Position numbers and translations under genes: made by a program
Part shown: piece after piece, positions 49,588 through 58,133 of the stretch
Layout: every line of letters begins with the position of its first letter
Position numbering within the stretch: position 1 is the first letter of the stretch
Assembly (NCBI GenBank): GCA_964543545.1
Contig: CAZIYT010000009.1
Coordinates: 1-64,000 of the forward strand
Direction: 5' to 3'
DNA length: 64,000 nucleotides
Source of the DNA: UBA4416 sp964543545
GTDB lineage: Bacteria > Bacteroidota > Bacteroidia > B-17B0 > Aurantibacillaceae
Notes under the pieces: generated by a model
Seen by the model: the letters and a program-made list of their open reading frames with translations, nothing else
The model's database searches: none
What the model was told of the DNA's origin: nothing

Positions 49588-51369
49588 TTACACCGTCACG
49601 CCGATGATCAGCATATCATCCACCTGTTCGAGGTTCCCGCGCCAGTCTTCAATAGTTTTATTGAGCATATCCTTCTGGGTATCGATCGGGAGCTTGCTGG
49701 CTTCCACCAGCAGGTTGCGGAAATTTCCCGCCATGAATTTTTTGCCCCTGGGGCCGCCGAACTGATCGGCATAGCCGTCGGAGAAAATATAGATGGTATC
49801 GCCTTTCTGAAGCTGGATGCGGTTGTTGGTGAAGTTTTGTTTGGCGCCAACGAACATGCCCACCGGGAATTTATTGGCTTTGAACTGCAATAGCTCATTG
49901 CCACGCACAATGTACAGCGGGTTGAAAGCCCCGGCATACTGGAGCTCCAGCGTTTTGTAATTCAGGGCACAGAGGGTCATGTCCATGCCGTCTTTGGTTT
50001 GCTCGTCTGAGGTTGAGGTATGCAGCGTATGGGCCACGCCATCGTTCATCACATCCATGATCACGGCAGGATCGGTGCGGTCGGTTGTTTTCAGAATGTC
50101 TTTCAGCAGGTTATAGCCCACAATACTCATAAAGGCACCCGGTACGCCGTGGCCGGTACAGTCAACCGCTGCAAAGTAGCACCAGTCGCCTTTCCGGTCG
50201 ATCCAGTAAAAATCGCCACTCACAATATCCTTTGGCTTATATAACACAAACGATTGCGGAAGAATCTCTTTCACCACGCTATTCGGTGGAAGGATTGCCA
50301 GCTGGATACGTCTCGCATAATGAATACTGTCGGTGACCTGCTTGAAGAGGATTTCCAGCTCTTTGGTTTTCAGCTCGATCTCTTCTTTCTGTTTCACCAC
50401 TTCCTCCGTACGCTCTACCACTTTCTGTTCGAGCACACGTTCGTTTTCCGAAAGGCTGTCCCTCATTTTCAGGAGAGCATGCCCGAGGGTATCGTCTTTG
50501 CTTAAAGGCTTGTAGTAAGCATCGAAATTTCCACGTCCCGTTTGCTTCGCAAATTCGGTGGTGCTTTCCATCGATTCCACCAGGCTGTTGAGGGCAGTGC
50601 CCATTTCGCCGATCTCGTCGGTGCGGTAGCTGATGCGGGCTTTCGGTAAAATGCCGAGTCCCATCGAAAGCAGCATGCGCTTCAGCAACTGGATAGGCTT
50701 GGTAATAGAGCGCGTGGTATAAATGGCAATCAATACCCCGCCGATGATGAGGCCGATGCCCAGTAACTTTACAAAGCGGTCGAGGAAATTAAACGAGCGG
50801 AACATTTCATCCGTAATGGCGCCCGCCTTGTTCTGCTTCTGTTCGATGAGCTGGTTGAGCTGCCTGTAGAGCGGCTTGATCTTTTCTTCCGTTTCATCGT
50901 AAGAGAACTGCGCTGTGAAATAAATGCTGGCGTCGCTGTATGACTCAAAGGAAGAAAGCGCCGACATGATTTCGTTCTGGTACACATTGAAAAGCCCATC
51001 GGTAAACACCACGATGGTTTTAAATTTGTCACGGTCCTCTTTTGTCCAGTCCTCCGAGAGGGAAGAGATCTTGGTTTTGATGTTCGGGTATTCCCTGTTG
51101 ATGAGGTTCCTCAGGTCGGTCTTAAAAGGCTCGTTGTTAGGTGTAGGATTGTAATACCATTTGGCGATGAGCGTCTGCGATTTCTGCAGCAGGAAGTTGT
51201 ATTCCTTAAGGGCGGCCACAGAAGGCGTTACCTGGCTCACAACCGATTCCGTTTGTTGCTTGCTTTTGGTAACCGTTACAATCGTCAGGATAAACGCAAT
51301 CATGGTTAAGAATAACAATACCCCAAACCCTGTTCCTATTTTTCTTCCAATTGTAAACTTAAATGCCAT
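49588..51369 (-). CDS. Membrane HAMP - SpoIIE protein phosphatase
   Basis: A 593-residue sensor phosphatase. Helix 1 is at residues 14-32 (TGFGVLLFLTMIAFILTIVTV), followed by a periplasmic helical domain of about 165 residues. Helix 2 is at about 200-218 (LLGIGLIIGGVLIAIYTT), then HAMP (RSITKPIQLLKRMLLSM...EIGEMGTALNSLVESM) and a coiled coil (LEQKVVERTEEVVKQKEEIELKTKELEIL). The SpoIIE/PP2C domain (about 365-593) has VSGDFYWIDRKGDWCYFAAVDCTGHGVPGAFMSIVG and FSDGYADQFGGPRGKKFM. It is third in the yfiR-TPR-SpoIIE operon, 12 bases after the TPR gene. It probably senses a periplasmic event and dephosphorylates a cytoplasmic serine/threonine target. Confidence 0.92.
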   Translation of the reverse strand: MAFKFTIGRKIGTGFGVLLFLTMIAFILTIVTVTKSKQQTESVVSQVTPSVAALKEYNFLLQKSQTLIAKWYYNPTPNNEPFKTDLRNLINREYPNIKTKISSLSEDWTKEDRDKFKTIVVFTDGLFNVYQNEIMSALSSFESYSDASIYFTAQFSYDETEEKIKPLYRQLNQLIEQKQNKAGAITDEMFRSFNFLDRFVKLLGIGLIIGGVLIAIYTTRSITKPIQLLKRMLLSMGLGILPKARISYRTDEIGEMGTALNSLVESMESTTEFAKQTGRGNFDAYYKPLSKDDTLGHALLKMRDSLSENERVLEQKVVERTEEVVKQKEEIELKTKELEILFKQVTDSIHYARRIQLAILPPNSVVKEILPQSFVLYKPKDIVSGDFYWIDRKGDWCYFAAVDCTGHGVPGAFMSIVGYNLLKDILKTTDRTDPAVIMDVMNDGVAHTLHTSTSDEQTKDGMDMTLCALNYKTLELQYAGAFNPLYIVRGNELLQFKANKFPVGMFVGAKQNFTNNRIQLQKGDTIYIFSDGYADQFGGPRGKKFMAGNFRNLLVEASKLPIDTQKDMLNKTIEDWRGNLEQVDDMLIIGVTV

Positions 51370-51381
51370 ACAGCTTCAGCC

Positions 51382-52296
51382 TTATTTTTGCTCGATTAAG
51401 GCTTCCTTCTTTAATTTAAACTCGTTTGCCTTTTCTTCATCCATCAAAGCCGAGTAAATCCCTTGCAGGCCTTCCAGTGCTTTTTTGTTTTTAGGATCGA
51501 GCTCATATACTTTGATCATGAAAGGCAGCGACTGTTTAAATATTTTTTTGGCGTTTTCCTGAACAACATCCAGCTGTGCCAGGTCCATATCATAATCGCT
51601 CATACGCATGAGTGTCGCGCCCTGGTTATAATACAGGATCCCCAGGTTGATATTGGCGGCGATGTTCTTAGGATCAAGCTCAAGCACCTTAAGCAGGGCT
51701 GTTTTGGCCACGTCGCCATACTTCTGGCTGAAATTGTTTTTCATGTACAACTCGGAGAACAAGCTACCGGTTGCCTTGTAGTATTCAATGTCTTTTTCTT
51801 TGAAATCGAAGTTGGGGCTGAAAACAGCCATGTTCTTCCTGTATTTGTTGTAGCATTCTTCCGACTTCGGCGCGTTTAAAGAATCCTGCAGAAAAGAAAT
51901 GCAGAGCTTATAATAGCCCGCCGCTGCACTCTTCATAAATCCGTAATTATTTTCCTTATAGGTGCCGTCCTTATCAAGCGCCATCGACTGCTCGGCCGAT
52001 TTTACGGAAATATCCAGGAGGTTTGCTTTTTGTCCGTTGCTGATGTTGCCGGCCTGTTTGAAAAGTTGGAGGTAAACATAAGAGCGGATATGCCAGGAGG
52101 CGGGATCGTCTTTTGTTTCGGGATGCAAAATAACTTGGTCGAGCAATGGCATCGCTTTGTCGAATTGCTTGCTGTTGCTCAGCTCCTGGGCTTCCATCAA
52201 CAGATTGGTCTGTGCTTTGGTGCAAAAACATAAGAACACAAAAAGACAACATAAGCTGCTTTTTATGCAATGATATGATTTTGAAATGTTTAACAC
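51382..52296 (-). CDS. Exported TPR protein
   Basis: A 304-residue helical protein with signal peptide (MLNISKSYHCIKSSLCCLFVFLCFCTKAQ). TPR-like pairs are visible at SNSKQFDKAMPLLDQVILHPE, AKTALLKVLELDPKNIAANINLGILYYNQGATLM and IKVYELDPKNKKALEGLQGIYSALMD. The last gives the classic DPKNxxA spacing. It has no membrane anchor other than the signal peptide, so a periplasmic scaffold is likely. It lies between yfiR (27 bases) and the SpoIIE phosphatase gene (12 bases), and may pass a signal from one to the other. Confidence 0.85.
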   Translation of the reverse strand: MLNISKSYHCIKSSLCCLFVFLCFCTKAQTNLLMEAQELSNSKQFDKAMPLLDQVILHPETKDDPASWHIRSYVYLQLFKQAGNISNGQKANLLDISVKSAEQSMALDKDGTYKENNYGFMKSAAAGYYKLCISFLQDSLNAPKSEECYNKYRKNMAVFSPNFDFKEKDIEYYKATGSLFSELYMKNNFSQKYGDVAKTALLKVLELDPKNIAANINLGILYYNQGATLMRMSDYDMDLAQLDVVQENAKKIFKQSLPFMIKVYELDPKNKKALEGLQGIYSALMDEEKANEFKLKKEALIEQK

Positions 52297-52323
52297 CTTT
52301 ACAAACTTACTAATTAAATCAAA

Positions 52324-52854
52324 TTAATCAACTGCTATAGCTAAAATTTTTAGCTCATCACTGGTTTTTAAACCGGCGGCTACAGCGTTGGTCTTGTTAT
52401 ATTCAAATTTTTGCTTATTGTCTACCGCCACAAAATTGATGGCTGCACCGGCTCTCGCCAATCCGTTTTTTTCTGTCACGATCAGGGCGCCTTTGCCCTT
52501 AAATTTTGTGCTCACTTCTTTCAGTACATCCGATGCATCGTTGAGGATATAAATGATATGAGGGTGAAGATTCACATCCACCGTGTTATTGGCTTTGATC
52601 TCCAGTTTCTGGCTTCCTACCTGCTTCACGGCAGCCATGCGGTTCAGCTCCTGGTTGATGTTAGGATTGCTGCCGATCACCTGGATGATGAAATTGCCGG
52701 CCTGCATTTTTTCCGGCCACTCAAAATACCTTGTAAAATTGTAAAGGAAGATGGCCTTACCCTTAGCTACCGGGTCGAAGTTTTGTTGTTGCTGGAAACT
52801 GAGGCTAGAAAAAGCCAGGATCAAAACGAAGATATGTCTTAAAAACAACTTCAA
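52324..52854 (-). CDS. YfiR-family (DUF4154) periplasmic protein
   Basis: A 176-residue exported protein. The TTG at 52854 is preferred because a complete promoter ends at 52900 and the longer reading frame (TTG at 52902) would begin inside it; no ATG is in frame. The signal peptide is then MKLFLRHIFVLILAFSSLSFQ. The YfiR pattern is clear: KGKAIFLYNFTRYFEWPEKM, FIIQVIGSNPNINQELNRMA, HIIYILNDASDVLKEVSTKFKGKGALIVTEKNGLARAGAAINFVAVDNKQKFEYNKTNAVAAGLKTSDELKILA. In Pseudomonas YfiR restrains the diguanylate cyclase YfiN. Here the membrane protein in the operon is a SpoIIE phosphatase instead. Confidence 0.9.
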   Translation of the reverse strand: MKLFLRHIFVLILAFSSLSFQQQQNFDPVAKGKAIFLYNFTRYFEWPEKMQAGNFIIQVIGSNPNINQELNRMAAVKQVGSQKLEIKANNTVDVNLHPHIIYILNDASDVLKEVSTKFKGKGALIVTEKNGLARAGAAINFVAVDNKQKFEYNKTNAVAAGLKTSDELKILAIAVD

Positions 52855-52899
52855 GCTTCTGTGAACCTTACAAAGGGTTTGCCATTTTTGTACAATCAA

Positions 52900-52931
52900 C
52901 AAATATAGTATTTACGGGCTGAGAATTCAAA
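52900..52931 (-). promoter_or_regulatory. Complete promoter of the yfiR operon
   Basis: On the minus strand TTTG (52931-52928), 20 bases, TATATTTG (52907-52900). Both boxes are perfect. Transcription should start near 52893 and leave a leader of about 40 bases before TTG 52854. Confidence 0.8.
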
Positions 52932-52988
52932 CGCGGATAAACTATTTTTAACAAATTAATATGCTATATTTAGCTTCACTATTTTTTA

Positions 52989-53579
52989 GTGTTATTCAAC
53001 GAAAAATATAATCATTACAGCGATTCCGAGCTCATTCTGGAGTACAAACATTCTACAGAAAGAGTGCTGGTCGGCATTCTCTATAAGCGATACGCTCACC
53101 TGGTACTGGGCTTATGTTTCAAGTACCTTAAAGACGAAGAAGAAGCCAAAGATGCGGTGATGCACATCTTCGAAAAGCTCATGGACGATTTGTTAAAACA
53201 TGACGTAAAATACTTTAAAAGCTGGCTCTACACGTTTTCTAAAAACCACTGCCTGATGGTGATCCGCAGCAGGCAATCGAAACTGAAAAAGGAAATGGAT
53301 CTGAAAGTTCATGCCTCTTCGTTTATGGAAACCGATACCAATTGGCATCTCAAGTCACACGAAGCAAAAGAAGAAGAGCTGAGCGCCCTCGAGCAGGCTG
53401 TGGAAGAGCTAAACGAAGAACAGCGCAAATGTATCCGCTTATTTTATTTGCAGGAGAAATCATACCAGGAGGTTTCGGTGCTCACAGGCTATACCATGAA
53501 TGAAGTAAAAAGCTTTATACAAAACGGAAAACGAAACCTGAAATTAAAATTGGAAAAGAACAGTGAACGGGAATTCTGA
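52989..53579 (+). CDS. RNA polymerase sigma factor, sigma-70 family (ECF-like)
   Basis: A 196-residue sigma factor starting on GTG (MLFNEKYNHYSDSELILEYKHSTE). Region 2 is LVGILYKRYAHLVLGLCFKYLKDEEEAKDAVMHIFEKLMDDLL..VKYFKSWLYTFSKNHCLMVIRS. Region 4 is LEQAVEELNEEQRKCIRLFYLQEKSYQEVSVLTGYTMNEVKSFIQNGKRNLKLKLE. It overlaps the downstream membrane protein by 17 bases, the usual sign of a sigma/anti-sigma pair. It is divergent from the yfiR operon. Confidence 0.93.
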   Translation: MLFNEKYNHYSDSELILEYKHSTERVLVGILYKRYAHLVLGLCFKYLKDEEEAKDAVMHIFEKLMDDLLKHDVKYFKSWLYTFSKNHCLMVIRSRQSKLKKEMDLKVHASSFMETDTNWHLKSHEAKEEELSALEQAVEELNEEQRKCIRLFYLQEKSYQEVSVLTGYTMNEVKSFIQNGKRNLKLKLEKNSEREF

Positions 53580-54810
53580 TAAACATAAGCCCTTAAGTCC
53601 GGAAGAGTTGTTCAGGCTGCTGGAAACAAAGAACGAAGGTGCTTTGTCCGGTGACGACCTGGACGATTTTGAGAAAGAAGCCCTGGAAGGTTTTTCGGCA
53701 CATACGTCGGCCGGAAAGGCCAGGGAGCTCACCGAAGAAGTGCATCAGCGCATTCATGAACAGCTTGATGAAACCGGGAAAAAGCGCCCGGTAGCCAGGA
53801 TCGTTTGGTTTGGTGCGGCCGCTTCCGTGGTGGTGGGTCTTATTATTTCCGCTTATATTTTCACCCGGGAGGCGAAATTTACCAATGAGCTGGCCCTGAA
53901 TAAAAATAAAGAAGAAGTCACCGAAGGCATCAGGCAGGCGCCCCCGGCACCCGCCCTGGAAGAGTCATCGGCGACCGTGGCAGACGAGGTGCAAAAACAG
54001 GACAAAGAAACAAAGCCACAGGCGCCGGCGAGGGAAGTCTCTGCTACCCAGGTACAGAGCATATCCGAGAAATCAGTTTTTAACTCTGAGATCCACACCG
54101 TATCTAAGGACGGGGATTTTAACCGCTCGAAAGACGATGTTGCTGCAGCCGACGCCAGCTTTGAGAAATCGAATGACGAGTCAAAAAAAGGCCAGGGCCA
54201 GCCGGGTAAGGGATATGAGCTTAAGCTTGCCGAAACATTGGAACAGGAAGACCGGAAGGCCGGGTACGTTACCAACGGAACCGTGGCGGCGAATAAGGCG
54301 CTCGCCGTACCTAAAGAAGACCTGGTAACTATGGCCCCGGATGCTGAAAAGGTACAAAAGGAAAGCACGGTAACGACTGATGAAAGTCTCCGGAATACTA
54401 ACGTGGCAAAAACAAAATATTCCTTTAAAAAGGGAAAAAAGCCGGCAGAAGAGGCCAATACCTATGCCGCAACGACGGCTACCGGCTCTACAAAAACGGA
54501 AGAATACAAAGGGCCCCTGGGGAATACGCGTGCCGCTTATTATACGGGTGGGGAGCAGGGCTTAAAGACACAGATCATCGCATGGTTCAAAGACCATCAG
54601 TATGAAGCGCCAAAAGGCAATTATAACATCCGGGTGAAGGTTGGGGCTGATGGAATAGCGCAAGTGCTTGAGGTTAAGGCGGAAAAAAATGCGGATGGGA
54701 AGGTGCTGGGGCACCTGGAGGAATCCCTGAAAGCCATGAAGGACTGGAACCCGGCGATTAGCGACCAGCAGGCCACCGGGAGCGAAACAGCCTTCACACT
54801 AAGCTTCTAA
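53563..54810 (+). CDS. Putative anti-sigma factor with TonB-like C-terminal domain
   Basis: A 415-residue single-pass membrane protein starting on GTG within the end of the sigma gene. Residues 1-80 are cytoplasmic and acidic (LSPEELFRLLETKNEGALSGDDLDDFEKEALEGFS), fitting a sigma-binding segment. One membrane helix is at about 84-103 (IVWFGAAASVVVGLIISAYIF). A long disordered Lys/Glu/Ala/Thr-rich periplasmic stretch follows to about 330. The last 80 residues (IAWFKDHQYEAPKGNYNIRVKVGADGIAQVLEVKAEKN, ESLKAMKDWNPA, ETAFTLSF) look like a TonB C-terminal domain. Overlap with the sigma gene supports an anti-sigma role; the TonB-like end is by pattern only. Confidence 0.75.
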   Translation: MNGNSDKHKPLSPEELFRLLETKNEGALSGDDLDDFEKEALEGFSAHTSAGKARELTEEVHQRIHEQLDETGKKRPVARIVWFGAAASVVVGLIISAYIFTREAKFTNELALNKNKEEVTEGIRQAPPAPALEESSATVADEVQKQDKETKPQAPAREVSATQVQSISEKSVFNSEIHTVSKDGDFNRSKDDVAAADASFEKSNDESKKGQGQPGKGYELKLAETLEQEDRKAGYVTNGTVAANKALAVPKEDLVTMAPDAEKVQKESTVTTDESLRNTNVAKTKYSFKKGKKPAEEANTYAATTATGSTKTEEYKGPLGNTRAAYYTGGEQGLKTQIIAWFKDHQYEAPKGNYNIRVKVGADGIAQVLEVKAEKNADGKVLGHLEESLKAMKDWNPAISDQQATGSETAFTLSF

Positions 54811-54911
54811 AACCTTTCAAACCGGCTGCTTTTGGCTAAATCCGCCTGTTTCAGGGGGATTGTCTTAACAATAAAAAAACCTCCGTTTTTAGGAAATATT
54901 TTAAATAATAT

Positions 54912-54919
54912 TATATTTG
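54912..54919 (+). promoter_or_regulatory. -7 promoter box for the SprB-repeat protein gene
   Basis: TATATTTG, perfect TAnnTTTG, with TTTT 21 bases upstream (54887-54890). The transcript start is expected about 16 bases before the ATG at 54942. Confidence 0.65.
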
Positions 54920-54941
54920 CAACATTAAAATTTTAGACAAT

Positions 54942-57746
54942 ATGAAAAGAAATCTTACCCTGTTCTCTCTTTTTCTTGTTTTCTGCGCTGCTAAATTTAA
55001 CGCACAGACTTATACGGGAATACCTCTGACAGGATTCACCCAGGACGTTATCGCTGAGAATAATCCGGCGTCAGCCAGTACAGGAACAACGATAGATGCG
55101 GCAGGCTATGTCTTGTATTCTGCATTATATACCAATACGACAACTTTAGGCGGATTGAACGCTACCGGCGTTTATACGACCAGCACCCGTTCGTATACGC
55201 TGGCATCGTATGCACAGAAGAATACGCTGCGCGTGCTGACCAACGCTACCGATTCATTAACCTTAACGAATCCGGCAAGCTATTCCGGGCTCAGCATTTT
55301 AGGTTTCAGCAGCGGTAATGATGCGCTCACGGATGTCACGCTCAGGTTTGCCGATGGTACTTCAGCGACGTATTCTTCAAGAACCTTATACAACTGGTCC
55401 TCTAACCAGCCCGCTATCATCCAGGGCTTTGGAAAGACAAACAGGGCCTCCAACTCGATTTATTTCTCGGCAACCGAGCCGAAGATGTACAGCATCGATA
55501 TCCCGGTGATTTGCGCAAACCAATCGAAAATGATCACCCGCATTGTTGTGAAGAACAAAACCATCGGGGCTACCGTTTATTTATTTGCAGCGGCCGGTAT
55601 CGGTAAATCCAATTTCGTGGCTAACTCCATTCCGGCAACCTGCAAAGGCTCTGCTACAGGAACAGCCAAGGCATTAGGTGTGGACGCTTATGGCCCGCTG
55701 AGCTATACCTGGATGCCGGGAGGGCAAACCACCCAGGCGGCGACTAACCTGACTGCAGGAACTTATACGGTAACGATTATGGATGGAAATGGCTGTAGCT
55801 ATACCCGTACAGTAGCTGTTTCCGAGCCTGCCACGACGTTCTCTATTACTTCTGTAAGCGCAACATCGCTCAGCTGCGGTTCTGCAAGCACTGCTACGGC
55901 CCAGGTAAGTGTAACGGGTGGAAACACTCCTTATGAGTATACATGGATCAATACTGCTCCGGTAAGCTCAACGCTTACAACCAATTCTTTGACAGGACTG
56001 ACCGGCGGAAACTACTCTGTTTCTGTGAAAGACAACAACGGCTGTATCCTGACTGCAACCACGAACGTGGCGACACCAAACGTGGTAATCTCTGTTAATA
56101 CTGCCAGCCTGCTGTGTGGTACGACTGCCAATGGCAGCGCTACCGTAACATCAGTAACGGGTGCTACAGGTCCGTTTACTTATAGCTGGACGCCTTCTGC
56201 TCAAACGAGCAGCGTGGCTACCGGTCTTGCAGCGCAAACCTATACTGTAAGAGTAACGGATAACGCCAGCTGTACGATTTCACAAACATTATCGATCGAT
56301 GCTCCGAGCATCAGCCTGACAGCGGCAGCTACTACCTGTACCTTATCGACGGGTTCTGCTACAGTGACTTCTGTAACCGGCGGTGCAGGCGCTCCTTATA
56401 CTTATTCATGGACACCTTCGGCTCAAACCGGCAGTGTGGCTACAAACCTGGCAGCCGGAAATCATACGGTTACCGTAAGGGATAATGCAAACTGCCCTGT
56501 TACCAAAACAGTGTCTATTACTTCTGATCAGCCAAGCTTAACGGTAGCGACCAGCTCCCTGCTTTGCGGTACCCTGGCTAATGGAAGTGCTACAGTTACT
56601 TCTATAACAGGCGGTGTTGGTCCGTTTACTTATAGCTGGATGCCTTCTGCCCAAACCGGCAGTGTGGCTGCCAACCTCGGTTCCGGTGTTTATTCGGTAA
56701 CGGTAAAAGGTACAAGCGGCTGTACGGTAACACAAACCCTCGTGATCACGAAACCTAGTATTTCTATTGCTACAAGTCCTACAGCCTGTAAAGGTACCCA
56801 ACCTACGGGTAGCGCTACAGTGATTGCAGTAAACGGTGGTGTAGCTCCTTACTCTTATTCATGGGATTCTGACGCGATGTCGAATATTGCCAGCGGTACA
56901 ACCGTAAATAACATCGACGAAGGAACTTATACGGTAAATGTAACGGATGCGAATAACTGTATTACCTCACAATCATTTAACGTGGCAAGTACAGCGCCAA
57001 GCGCATTAATTGCTACAACTACTGCAACCAATGCTACCTGCTCAGGTATCAACAACGGTATGGCCAGGGTAACGCCTAACGGTGGTGTAACGCCTTATTC
57101 TTATTCATGGAATACAAACCCTCCTCAATACTCAGCTACTGCAACCGGCCTGCCTTCTCCAAATAACTTTGTTGTTTCGGTGATTGACTTCAACGGCTGT
57201 CTGATCAGCAAAGCGGTTACGATTTACCCGGCTCCTGTAGACTTAATGATGTATGTAACTCCTTCCACGACGATTTGTCCGGGAGCTTCTGTAAACGTAA
57301 GCATTACCGGCTTCTCAGGAACAGCAACTTATACCTGGAGCACTGGCGCTCACACCACTTCTATTACAGCAACGCCTACAGCAACGCTTACGGTTTATTC
57401 GGTAACAGCTACTGCTACCTCAAGCTGTATTGCAACAGGAAGCGTATCGGTAATTACATCAACCAACGCGGCTGAAAATTGCCCTGTGAGCGTGAAAGAA
57501 GAAGCATTTGTGTCTTATAACCTGTATCCGAACCCTAACACGGGTGAATTTACAATTGCCTTCAACCATGTGCAGAACAATGCTACGGTTGAGGTGATGG
57601 ATGCTTTAGGCAAGCTGGTATTAAGCCAGAATGTAAACGGCATGGAAACCACTGTGAATACAACAACCCTCCAGAACGGCATTTATTTTGTAACGGTAAG
57701 GGATGAGAAAAATATCCTGGTGAGAACGAAGGTGATCAAACAATAA
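54942..57746 (+). CDS. Large secreted SprB-repeat surface protein with T9SS type A tail
   Basis: A 934-residue secreted protein. The signal peptide (MKRNLTLFSLFLVFCAAKFNAQ) is followed by a 200-residue beta-rich head without a family I can name (TYTGIPLTGFTQDVIAENNPASAS...). Then come about eight SprB-type repeats (residues about 232-785) of pattern C.G...GSATVTSVTGG.GPFTYSWTPSAQTGSVATNLAAGTYTVTV.D...C, the middle ones close even at DNA level. An Ig-like unit ends near 855, and the type A sorting domain closes the protein (YNLYPNPNTGEFTIAF, VEVMDALGKLVLSQ, GIYFVTVRDEKNILVRTKVIKQ). SprB-like proteins act as adhesins or gliding tracks. It has its own promoter and terminator and may be a target of the sigma factor just upstream. 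Confidence 0.92.
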   Translation: MKRNLTLFSLFLVFCAAKFNAQTYTGIPLTGFTQDVIAENNPASASTGTTIDAAGYVLYSALYTNTTTLGGLNATGVYTTSTRSYTLASYAQKNTLRVLTNATDSLTLTNPASYSGLSILGFSSGNDALTDVTLRFADGTSATYSSRTLYNWSSNQPAIIQGFGKTNRASNSIYFSATEPKMYSIDIPVICANQSKMITRIVVKNKTIGATVYLFAAAGIGKSNFVANSIPATCKGSATGTAKALGVDAYGPLSYTWMPGGQTTQAATNLTAGTYTVTIMDGNGCSYTRTVAVSEPATTFSITSVSATSLSCGSASTATAQVSVTGGNTPYEYTWINTAPVSSTLTTNSLTGLTGGNYSVSVKDNNGCILTATTNVATPNVVISVNTASLLCGTTANGSATVTSVTGATGPFTYSWTPSAQTSSVATGLAAQTYTVRVTDNASCTISQTLSIDAPSISLTAAATTCTLSTGSATVTSVTGGAGAPYTYSWTPSAQTGSVATNLAAGNHTVTVRDNANCPVTKTVSITSDQPSLTVATSSLLCGTLANGSATVTSITGGVGPFTYSWMPSAQTGSVAANLGSGVYSVTVKGTSGCTVTQTLVITKPSISIATSPTACKGTQPTGSATVIAVNGGVAPYSYSWDSDAMSNIASGTTVNNIDEGTYTVNVTDANNCITSQSFNVASTAPSALIATTTATNATCSGINNGMARVTPNGGVTPYSYSWNTNPPQYSATATGLPSPNNFVVSVIDFNGCLISKAVTIYPAPVDLMMYVTPSTTICPGASVNVSITGFSGTATYTWSTGAHTTSITATPTATLTVYSVTATATSSCIATGSVSVITSTNAAENCPVSVKEEAFVSYNLYPNPNTGEFTIAFNHVQNNATVEVMDALGKLVLSQNVNGMETTVNTTTLQNGIYFVTVRDEKNILVRTKVIKQ

Positions 57747-57766
57747 TCACTTCTTTTCAAACTTAT

Positions 57767-57804
57767 AAAAAGCGTCCCGCAAAAACTGCGGGACGCTTTT
57801 TTTT
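57767..57804 (+). terminator. Rho-independent terminator after the SprB-repeat gene
   Basis: AAAAAGCGTCCCGCA (57767-57781) pairs with TGCGGGACGCTTTTT (57787-57801), 15-bp perfect stem, 5-base loop, T-rich tail. Confidence 0.93.
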
Positions 57805-57866
57805 ATAAACCGCTTGGCTAAGCCGGGACGTTTTTTGATTAATAGTTGGGCGCATGCAATGCCCTG

Positions 57867-57978
57867 GCGTCAGGGATTGTAGCGGAAATCCTTTTGCCGG
57901 CACTTCGTCCCAATTGCTACCGGGAGCGCTCAGTGGCCGGCAAAAGATTGGAGCGGAAAGCCCGCCCGGACGCCCTCC
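57867..57978 (+). repeat. Dispersed structured intergenic element, copy 3
   Basis: GCGTCAGGGATTGTAGCGG, AAATCC, then TTTTGCCGGC.ACT (57892-57904) pairing with AGTGGCCGGCAAAA (57932-57945) with one bulge. GATTGGAGCGGAAAGCCCG and CCCGGACGCCCTCC complete it. It is the clearest copy of the family: the two arms GGATTGTAGCGGAAATCC and AGATTGGAGCGGAAAGCC are nearly direct repeats. The rest of the 57747-58133 spacer has only the terminator. Confidence 0.65.
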
Positions 57979-58133
57979 TACAAAAACAAAGTAGCTTGCC
58001 GACGAAAAATATCCGATGCTTCTCTATAAATCCGATTTTCTTTGCCTTCTTCACATCGAACCTGGAAAGGTGGAAACATGTTTGGCTCCTGCGGAGCAAG
58101 AAGGGCATAGATGGGTAATTCTATAGTTTCGGG

